Both the position numbers and the translations under genes were made by a program. A stretch of DNA of 20,661 nt, taken from NCBI GenBank assembly GCA_900555715.1, contig USMC01000046.1:1-20661 (forward strand), written 5' to 3'. Under the pieces are notes generated by a model. It worked only from the letters and a program-made list of their open reading frames with translations, did no database searches and had not been told where the DNA came from. This document shows positions 14,739-20,661 of the stretch, piece after piece. The DNA comes from an uncultured Porphyromonadaceae bacterium. GTDB lineage: Bacteria > Bacteroidota > Bacteroidia > Bacteroidales > Muribaculaceae. Within the stretch, counting starts at the first letter, position 1; each line of letters begins with the position of its first letter.

Positions 14739-15662
14739 CTATTTATCTACTCTCACTCGTGAGGACGCAAAGACATTGAGCCCGAGTTTCTGTGCGATGT
14801 AAGCGATAGCTTTCGCTGCCTTGACGGGAACACCATTTTCGTCGACTTCGGGGCTGTATGCTGCTATAGCTCCGAATCCGGGCATGACAGCAAGCATCAT
14901 TCCCGTAAAACTCTTCTTGGCAGGCACGCCTGTGGCGACCATCCATGGTTTGATGAAGTGCTTTCCGCGTGTCGACATCAGAGCTACTACCGGCGCGGCA
15001 ATCGCGCCGTCGAAAACATACTCTCCTGTCTTCGGATTACGTCCGTCGGCGGCGATGGTTGCGCCGAGTGTGGCGAGCTCGTCTGTAGAGAGCTGCACGG
15101 CGAGTAGTCGCTCGCAGACATCCATAGCCTGAGCCTTGTCGTCGGAGAGTTCGTAGCCGATTTCCTGAATATATTTTGCCATGCCGACTTTTTTGGCATC
15201 CTCGGCAAGCCTGCGGTAGATGCTGTCGCTGAATCCGTGGTCAGTGTCGGCGAGTGCGTCGATCGTATCGGCGACAACTCCGAATTTACCGTCTGGATCA
15301 CCCTGTGGTTCAACGGCGCTCACAGCGCGAAGAGCGTGAAGCCCGAATGGCAGATCGGATTTTTTCCCTTCTTTCTTGCAGTGACAGCAGCATGCTTTCT
15401 TGGCAAGACCGTCGGCGCCCTTCTGCGTGAGCAGAACGACCGACAGAGGTACTTTCATGACCGTCCCGAGAGGAGCCTTCACGGCGGTGTCGCCTTTTTC
15501 GGCGGTGCGTCCGTCGGTCAGCATAAGACTTATGCCGAAGGTGCCGGCTTTGCTTTCGGCAGCCACACGGGGGTCTACGGTTCCTTGTTTCAATGATTTG
15601 AACTGCTCATACGCGTCGAGTACTGCTCGCTGCACGTCTGAGAAAGATAATGCGCGTTCCAT
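14739..15662 (-). CDS. Glutaminase (GlsA) family protein, probably catalytically degenerate
   Basis: 307-residue cytoplasmic protein. The fold assignment rests on family-like stretches in the right order: F-G-I-S-L-M-L-T-D-G (42-51), L-A-T-L-G-A-T-I-A-A-D-G-R-N-P-K-T-G (196-213), G-V-P-A-K (245-249), A-V-M-P-G-F-G-A-I-A-A-Y-S-P (258-271) and L-G-L-N-V-F-A-S-S-R near the end. These correspond to the serine-dependent glutaminases, which hydrolyse glutamine to glutamate and ammonia. The catalytic residues do not match. The S-x-x-K serine is Thr67 (T-V-M-K), the N-A-G asparagine aligns near Ala110, the Tyr of the Y-x-x-x-C-S motif aligns with Cys183, a second active-site Tyr aligns with Val242, and the K-[ST]-G-V-G-G-G loop is K-K-S-F-T-G-M. 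A Cys-rich stretch C-C-C-H-C (91-95) lies where glutaminases have the E-P-[ST]-G-x-x-F-N-S motif. A non-glutaminase or regulatory role is inferred. The alignment was done by eye from memory of the family. Confidence 0.75.
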   Translation of the reverse strand: MERALSFSDVQRAVLDAYEQFKSLKQGTVDPRVAAESKAGTFGISLMLTDGRTAEKGDTAVKAPLGTVMKVPLSVVLLTQKGADGLAKKACCCHCKKEGKKSDLPFGLHALRAVSAVEPQGDPDGKFGVVADTIDALADTDHGFSDSIYRRLAEDAKKVGMAKYIQEIGYELSDDKAQAMDVCERLLAVQLSTDELATLGATIAADGRNPKTGEYVFDGAIAAPVVALMSTRGKHFIKPWMVATGVPAKKSFTGMMLAVMPGFGAIAAYSPEVDENGVPVKAAKAIAYIAQKLGLNVFASSRVRVDK

Positions 15663-15816
15663 AAATTATAAAATTATTATAGTAGTTTAGAGATTCTAAG
15701 AAATCATTCTATCAATAAAAACACGTCCGCCGCTATCAAGTTCGCCGCAGAAGGGGCGTTGGCTCTGATTTAGTTATTTTTTTGACTCGGATGAAGACTA
15801 TTTCGTGCTTTTTGAG

Positions 15817-15824
15817 TAATTTTG
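15817..15824 (+). promoter_or_regulatory. -7 box of the typA-folP-cdaA operon promoter
   Basis: TAATTTTG at 15817-15824, followed by CA, is an exact match to the TAnnTTTG box and lies 24 nt before the typA start codon. No TTG is found at the expected -33 spacing, so the upstream half is degenerate or depends on an activator. The rest of the divergent region (15663-15816) shows nothing I can name. Confidence 0.55.
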
Positions 15825-15848
15825 CATTTTGAAACAATCCAATAGAGT

Positions 15849-17648
15849 ATGCAGAATATACGCAACATCGCCATCATCGCTCACGTCGACCACGGAAAGA
15901 CAACGCTGGTGGATAAAATGCTTCTTGCCGGTCATCTCTTTCGTGAGAATCAGAATGCCGGCGAACTGATTCTTGACAATAATGACCTGGAACGTGAACG
16001 AGGAATAACAATTCTCTCGAAGAACGTATCTATTGATTATAAGGGATATAAGATAAACATCATAGACACTCCGGGACACGCCGACTTCGGCGGCGAGGTA
16101 GAGCGCGTGCTCAACATGGCAGACGGATGCATCCTGCTTGTGGACGCCTTCGAAGGTCCTATGCCGCAGACACGTTTCGTGCTGCAGAAAGCGATAGAAA
16201 TCGGTCTGAAGCCCGTTGTTGTCATCAACAAGGTCGACAAGCCCAACTGCCGTCCCGAAGAGGTGCAGGAAATGGTGTTCGACCTGATGTTCTCTCTCGA
16301 CGCGACTGAAGACCAGCTCGACTTCGTCACTCTCTACGGCTCCGCCAAGCAGGGCTGGATGAGCACCGACTACAAAAAGCCTACCGACAACATCCTTCCT
16401 CTCCTCGACACCATCATAGACGTCATCCCCGGTCCGGAAGATAACCCCGGCGAGAGCCAGATGCTAATCACCTCTCTCGACTACTCCAAATATGTAGGAC
16501 GTATCGCGATAGGACGCGTACACCGCGGCACTCTCAGACAGGGTCAGGAAATAGGCCTGTGCCGCAAGGACGGCACAGTATCGCGCCAGCGCATCAAGGA
16601 AATACACACATTCGAAGGCATGGGGCGCAAGAAAGTGGACAGCGTCGACAACGGCGACATCTGCGCTATCGTGGGTCTTGAAGGCTTTGAAATCGGCGAC
16701 ACCATCACTCTGCCCGACAATCCCGAAGCTCTTCCCCGCATAGCCATCGACGAGCCCACCATGTCGATGACATTCACCATCAACGACAGCCCCTTCTTCG
16801 GCAAGGACGGCAAGTATGTGACCTCGCGCCACATCGGCGACCGCCTTACCGCCGAACTCGACCGCAATCTTGCCCTCCGCGTCGAAAAGACCGACCGTGA
16901 AGATGCCTGGACAGTGTACGGACGCGGCGTTCTCCATCTGTCTGTACTCATCGAGACCATGCGCCGCGAAGGGTATGAGCTTCAGGTAGGTCAGCCGCAG
17001 GTTATCGTCAAGGAAATCGACGGCGTCAAATGCGAGCCTGTCGAACTGCTGACAATCAACGTCAACGAGGAGTCGGCATCGAAAATGATAGATATGGTGA
17101 CACGCCGCAAGGGCGATCTCGTGGCGATGAGCACTAAAGGCGACCGCACGCAGATGGAGTTCCAGATACCGTCGCGAGGCATCATCGGTCTGCGCAGCAA
17201 TGTGCTGACAGCTTCCGGCGGCGAGGCTATCATGGCTCACCGCTTCTTGGAATACCAGCCGTGGAAAGGCGACATCGAACGCCGTACCAACGGCTCGCTC
17301 ATTGCCGTGGAATCCGGCACTACCTACGCATACGCCATCGACAAGCTTCAGGACCGCGGACGTTTCTTCGTGTTCCCGCAGGAAGAAGTGTACGCCGGTC
17401 AGGTCGTCGGCGAGAATGCCAAAGACAACGACATCCCCGTCAACGTCACCAAGAGCAAGAAGCTCACCAACATGCGCGCTTCCGGCGCGGACGAAAAAGC
17501 CCGCATCGTACCGCCCGTTGTGTTCAGCCTCGAGGAAGCTCTCGAATACATCAAGGAAGACGAATATGTAGAGGTGACGCCTCACCATATCCGTCTGCGC
17601 AAGATAATCCTCGACGAGACGGAGCGCAAGCGCGCCAACCGTTCATAA
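15849..17648 (+). CDS. typA: Translational GTPase TypA/BipA
   Basis: 599-residue ribosome-associated GTPase related to EF-G and LepA. In other bacteria it supports 50S assembly and growth under cold and other stress. All G motifs are intact: A-H-V-D-H-G-K-T (11-18), R-G-I-T (51-54), D-T-P-G-H-A-D-F (73-80), N-K-V-D (127-130) and S-A-K (165-167). The beta-barrel and EF-G-like domains follow, and the C-terminal domain characteristic of TypA includes P-S-R-G-I-I-G-L-R-S. Length is normal for the family (about 600). It is the first gene of the operon with folP and cdaA; the next start is 7-13 bp after its stop. The start is the only in-frame ATG consistent with the conserved N-terminus. Confidence 0.97.
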   Translation: MQNIRNIAIIAHVDHGKTTLVDKMLLAGHLFRENQNAGELILDNNDLERERGITILSKNVSIDYKGYKINIIDTPGHADFGGEVERVLNMADGCILLVDAFEGPMPQTRFVLQKAIEIGLKPVVVINKVDKPNCRPEEVQEMVFDLMFSLDATEDQLDFVTLYGSAKQGWMSTDYKKPTDNILPLLDTIIDVIPGPEDNPGESQMLITSLDYSKYVGRIAIGRVHRGTLRQGQEIGLCRKDGTVSRQRIKEIHTFEGMGRKKVDSVDNGDICAIVGLEGFEIGDTITLPDNPEALPRIAIDEPTMSMTFTINDSPFFGKDGKYVTSRHIGDRLTAELDRNLALRVEKTDREDAWTVYGRGVLHLSVLIETMRREGYELQVGQPQVIVKEIDGVKCEPVELLTINVNEESASKMIDMVTRRKGDLVAMSTKGDRTQMEFQIPSRGIIGLRSNVLTASGGEAIMAHRFLEYQPWKGDIERRTNGSLIAVESGTTYAYAIDKLQDRGRFFVFPQEEVYAGQVVGENAKDNDIPVNVTKSKKLTNMRASGADEKARIVPPVVFSLEEALEYIKEDEYVEVTPHHIRLRKIILDETERKRANRS

Positions 17649-17661
17649 TATCATTGTGCCC

Positions 17662-18504
17662 ATGACACGCTTCAAGCCTTTCAGCCTCAACATAGGCGGT
17701 CGTCTGGTGGAATACCGGCAGCCGGCTGTCATGGGCATTGTAAATTTCACCAGCGATTCGTTCTTCTCCGGCTCACGCGTCGACGCAAAGTCGGTCGGTC
17801 GCCGTGCCGAGCAGCTTATCGCCGAAGGAGCCGATATGCTCGACCTCGGAGCATGTTCGACACGTCCTGGTGCAGAGATTGTAGAAGAAGCTCTTGAGAC
17901 AGAACGCCTCTGCGCAGGTGTCAGAGCCATCCGCGATGCCGTGGGTAATGACGTGCCGCTTTCTGTGGACACTTTCCGCTCCGGCGCAGCACGCGCAGCA
18001 ATAGAAGCCGGCGCCGACATCGTAAACGACATCTCCGGCGGCGACCTCGACCCGGCGATGTTCTCCACCGTGGCGGAACTGAAAGTGCCATATATCCTGA
18101 TGCACATGCGCGGCACTCCCGCGACGATGCAGACAATGACAGACTACGGCGACGTAACCACCGAGGTCGTCGCCGACCTGAGCCGCAAGCTCGGACGGCT
18201 TGAAGAACTCGGTGTCGCCGACGTCATTGTCGACCCCGGCTTCGGATTCGCCAAAACGCTTGAGCAGAACTACCGTATGCTCGCCGAGCTCGAACAGTTC
18301 GCGCTTTTGGGACGTCCGTTGCTCGCCGGCATGTCGCGCAAGTCGATGTTCACCAAACTTCTCGGCATCAGCGCCGACGAAGCTCTTGTTCCCACCGCAG
18401 TTGCCGGCGCTCTCGCCCTCGAACGCGGCGCCGCCATCCTGCGCGTTCACGACCCGCGCGAAGCCGCACAGACAATAGCAATGATAAACCTCATCAATAT
18501 CTGA
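17662..18504 (+). CDS. folP: Dihydropteroate synthase
   Basis: 280-residue TIM-barrel enzyme of folate synthesis that joins 6-hydroxymethyl-7,8-dihydropterin diphosphate to p-aminobenzoate; it is the sulfonamide target. Signatures seen are G-I-V-N-F-T-S-D-S-F-F (25-35, the pterin-site loop, canonical form N-V-T-P-D-S-F), D-L-G-A-C-S-T-R-P-G-A (61-71), P-L-S-V-D-T-F, V-N-D-I-S-G-G, V-D-P-G-F-G-F-A-K-T, L-A-G-M-S-R-K-S-M-F and R-V-H-D near the end. Length is normal. ATG 17662 is preferred; a GTG two codons earlier (17656) is also possible. It lies 13 bp after typA and 2 bp before cdaA, so all three are surely co-transcribed. The folP-cdaA pairing is common in Bacteroidetes (recalled, not checked). 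Confidence 0.96.
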   Translation: MTRFKPFSLNIGGRLVEYRQPAVMGIVNFTSDSFFSGSRVDAKSVGRRAEQLIAEGADMLDLGACSTRPGAEIVEEALETERLCAGVRAIRDAVGNDVPLSVDTFRSGAARAAIEAGADIVNDISGGDLDPAMFSTVAELKVPYILMHMRGTPATMQTMTDYGDVTTEVVADLSRKLGRLEELGVADVIVDPGFGFAKTLEQNYRMLAELEQFALLGRPLLAGMSRKSMFTKLLGISADEALVPTAVAGALALERGAAILRVHDPREAAQTIAMINLINI

Positions 18505-18506
18505 CT

Positions 18507-19289
18507 ATGTTCAATCTCGGAGTCAAAGACATAATAGACATCCTGCTGATGGCGTCGCTGCTCTTCTACATCTACCGGCTGATGAAGGAGTCCGGCACCA
18601 TCAACATTTTCTACGGTGTGCTGTCGTTCATCATCATCTGGGCTCTTGCCTCCGAGATATTCGAGATGAAGCTCATCGGCACGATTCTGGACAAGTTCAT
18701 GGCGATAGGTCTCATCATCCTTGTCGTGCTTTTTCAGGAGCCTATCAAACGTTTTCTCGTAGAATTAGGCTCGCGCCGCCGCATGAAGTTCCTGCGCAAT
18801 CTCCTGCACCACCACAACGACGAGCAGAACGCAGCGTCGCTGGCGTGGGTGATGCCTATCGTGTATGCCTGCATGAGCATGTCGAAGAGCAAGACGGGCG
18901 CCCTCATCGTTATTGAACAGGGAATCAGCCTCGACAACTACGCCGCATCGGGTGACGTCATCGACGCCAACATCAACACACGCCTGATCGAGAACATCTT
19001 TTTCAAGAATTCTCCTCTGCACGACGGCGCAATGATAATTGCCCACACGCGCATAGTCGCCGCGGGGTGCATCCTTCCGGTGAGCCACGACAGCGACGTT
19101 CCGCGCACGCTCGGTCTTCGCCACCGCTCTGCCCTCGGCATAGCCCAGGCGACTGACGCAATGGCAATTGTCGTGAGCGAAGAGACGGGCAACATCTCCG
19201 TGGCGCACCGCGGCAAGCTCGCCACGCGCCTCAGCAGCACCGAGCTCGAGCACCGGCTCAACGCCCTCGCAATCACTTCCAGTATCTGA
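18507..19289 (+). CDS. cdaA: Diadenylate cyclase CdaA
   Basis: 260-residue membrane-bound enzyme that makes cyclic di-AMP from two ATP. The N-terminus has three predicted membrane helices (about 10-26, 33-50 and 60-80), followed by the cytoplasmic DisA_N/DAC domain. The catalytic motifs are intact: L-H-D-G-A-M-I-I with D-G-A at 173-175, L-R-H-R-S-A-L-G with R-H-R at 205-207, and S-E-E-T-G at 224-228. c-di-AMP typically controls potassium and osmolyte balance and cell-wall homeostasis. In Firmicutes cdaA sits with cdaR and glmM; here it follows folP and no cdaR-like gene is in view. It ends 2 bp before the stop codon of the convergent uvrA. Confidence 0.96.
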   Translation: MFNLGVKDIIDILLMASLLFYIYRLMKESGTINIFYGVLSFIIIWALASEIFEMKLIGTILDKFMAIGLIILVVLFQEPIKRFLVELGSRRRMKFLRNLLHHHNDEQNAASLAWVMPIVYACMSMSKSKTGALIVIEQGISLDNYAASGDVIDANINTRLIENIFFKNSPLHDGAMIIAHTRIVAAGCILPVSHDSDVPRTLGLRHRSALGIAQATDAMAIVVSEETGNISVAHRGKLATRLSSTELEHRLNALAITSSI

Positions 19290-19291
19290 TA

Positions 19292-20661
19292 TCAGCGCAG
19301 CTCAGAGCGCAGGAAAGGAGCTGTCGGCGATGTACCGGCGGCTATTTCTTCGGGCGTTCCTGACGCTATGATCGTTCCCCCTCCGCGGCCGCCTTCGGGT
19401 CCCATGTCTATGACCCTGTCGGCAAGCCGGATCACATCGAGATTGTGCTCGATGACGAGAACGGTGTTGCCGCGGTCGACAAGCCGGTTCAAGATGCCCA
19501 TAAGCGTCTTTATGTCTTCGAAATGCAGACCGGTGGTGGGCTCGTCGAGAATGAAGAGCGTGCGGCCGGTGTCTTTTTTGGACAGCTCCGTGGCAAGCTT
19601 GACGCGCTGGTTCTCTCCGCCGGAGAGTGTAGACGAAGGCTGTCCGAGCTTGATGTAGCCGAGTCCGATTTCCTGAAGCACCTTGATTTTCTTATATATC
19701 GAAGGTATGCCTTCGAAGAACTCGACCGCCTGATTGATGGTCATGTCGAGAACATCGGCGATAGATTTGCCCTTGAAACGTACTTCGAGCGTCTCGCGGT
19801 TGTAGCGCCTGCCGTGGCATTCCTCGCACGGGACGAGCACGTCGGGCAGGAAATTCATCTCTATGGTCTTGTAGCCGTTGCCCTTGCAGGCGTCGCATCG
19901 TCCGCCGCTGACGTTGAAAGAGAAACGTCCGGGCTTATATCCGCGTATTTTCGCTTCCGGAAGGTTGACGTAGAGATTGCGGATATCGGAGAACACTCCG
20001 GTATATGTCGCAGGATTGGAGCGCGGTGTCTTTCCCAGCGGCGACTGGTCGACGGTGACGACCTTGTCGATATTCTCCACGCCCTCAATCTCGCGGAAAG
20101 GCAGCGGCGTGTCATTGGAGTGATAGAATCTGTTGCTCAGGGCAGCCTGCAGGGTGCCGTTGACGAGCGATGACTTGCCGCTGCCGGAGACTCCTGCGAC
20201 GACAGTGAGCGTGCCGAGGTCGAGCGTGAAGTCGACATCGCGCAGGTTATGCCCCGTTGCACCTTTGAGAACGAGCTGTTTGCCGTTGCCCTTGCGCCGC
20301 TCGGCTGGAGTGGGTATCTCTGTCGTTCCGTTGAGATACGATGCGGTGAGGGTGTCGCTCTTCAACATCTGTGCCGGCGTGCCTTCGAAGACCACCTCGC
20401 CGCCCTTCCGCCCGGCTCCGGGACCGATATCGACAATATAGTCGGCTTCAAGCATTATGTCCTTGTCGTGCTCGACGACGACGATTGTGTTCGAAGCGTC
20501 TCGCAAACGTTTGAGCGATTCAATGAGGCGGTGGTTGTCGCGCTGGTGAAGTCCTATGCTCGGCTCGTCGAGGATATAGAGCACGTTGACGAGTTCCGAA
20601 CCGAGCTGAGTGGCAAGGCGTATGCGTTGGCTCTCTCCGCCCGAAAGTGTGGCAGAGGCTC
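19292..20661 (-). CDS. uvrA: Excinuclease ABC subunit A, C-terminal half (runs off the right edge)
   Basis: Partial gene; the N-terminal half is outside the window. UvrA is the damage-recognition ATPase of nucleotide excision repair and acts with UvrB as a dimer on DNA. The visible part of about 456 residues begins at the L-S-G-G-E-S signature of the first ATPase domain. It then has Y-I-L-D-E-P-S-I-G-L-H, the second Walker A G-V-S-G-S-G-K-S-S-L, and a zinc finger C-D-A-C ... C-E-E-C separated by 19 residues. The second signature L-S-G-G-E-N-Q-R-V-K-L-A and Walker B L-F-I-L-D-E-P-T-T-G-L-H follow. Everything seen is intact and normal. The first in-frame ATG in the window (20584) is internal; the reading frame stays open to the edge. 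Confidence 0.97.
   Translation of the reverse strand, partial: ASATLSGGESQRIRLATQLGSELVNVLYILDEPSIGLHQRDNHRLIESLKRLRDASNTIVVVEHDKDIMLEADYIVDIGPGAGRKGGEVVFEGTPAQMLKSDTLTASYLNGTTEIPTPAERRKGNGKQLVLKGATGHNLRDVDFTLDLGTLTVVAGVSGSGKSSLVNGTLQAALSNRFYHSNDTPLPFREIEGVENIDKVVTVDQSPLGKTPRSNPATYTGVFSDIRNLYVNLPEAKIRGYKPGRFSFNVSGGRCDACKGNGYKTIEMNFLPDVLVPCEECHGRRYNRETLEVRFKGKSIADVLDMTINQAVEFFEGIPSIYKKIKVLQEIGLGYIKLGQPSSTLSGGENQRVKLATELSKKDTGRTLFILDEPTTGLHFEDIKTLMGILNRLVDRGNTVLVIEHNLDVIRLADRVIDMGPEGGRGGGTIIASGTPEEIAAGTSPTAPFLRSELR

Noticed and set aside
16464..17588. 374-codon minus-strand ORF inside typA
   Set aside because: Antisense of a highly conserved gene with skewed codon use; no motifs, start context or promoter of its own.
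19445..20173. 242-codon plus-strand ORF opposite uvrA
   Set aside because: Antisense shadow of uvrA; the uvrA reading carries all ATPase and zinc-finger motifs.

Overview
The window reads as a chromosomal segment from a member of the Bacteroidales, most likely a gut lineage close to Muribaculaceae (family-level placement is inference). Evidence for this is the Bacteroidetes-type -7 promoter box TAnnTTTG, found at five gene starts and always followed by CA; the lack of Shine-Dalgarno sequences; a 6-bladed beta-propeller lipoprotein; long exported leucine-rich-repeat (LRR) proteins with Bacteroidetes-style C-terminal tails; and a typA-folP-cdaA gene string. No rRNA, tRNA, CRISPR array, transposase or phage gene was seen.

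Left part (1-13260), accessory and surface-oriented. A lipoprotein of the 6-bladed beta-propeller type (416-1519) has its own promoter, a long structured leader and a strong terminator. A second promoter (1726-1756) drives a two-gene operon whose genes overlap by ATGA: a 616-residue exported protein of about six tandem beta repeats, and a 1220-residue exported protein built from three copies of a [beta domain - LRR block - Ig-like domain] module. After a terminator comes a visibly more AT-rich stand-alone AAA ATPase of the AAA_14/DUF4143 type (7528-8781). Its promoter is followed by a perfect 17-bp inverted repeat that fills the space up to the start codon. Facing it on the minus strand are two more exported proteins: an unrecognised 369-residue protein (8870-9979) and a 1049-residue fusion of a parallel beta-helix with about 17 LRRs (10053-13202). 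All four large exported proteins end in variants of the same tail (aromatic-N-L-x-G ... G-[IV]-[YFC]-[IV] ... VK), which resembles a type IX secretion (T9SS) type A sorting domain.

Middle part (13305-15662, minus strand), metabolic. A 442-residue malic enzyme lacks the phosphotransacetylase half common in MaeB-type enzymes. Upstream of it, separated by a terminator, is a protein of the glutaminase (GlsA) family in which most expected catalytic residues appear to be replaced; it is the best candidate here for a pseudoenzyme or repurposed enzyme.

Right part (15817-20661), housekeeping. typA/bipA, folP and cdaA form a tightly spaced plus-strand operon (ribosome-associated GTPase, dihydropteroate synthase, c-di-AMP cyclase). 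It converges, with 2 bp between the stop codons, on uvrA, which runs off the right edge. The points most worth following up are the ATPase with its palindrome, the degenerate glutaminase with its Cys-rich insertion, and the surface-protein locus.
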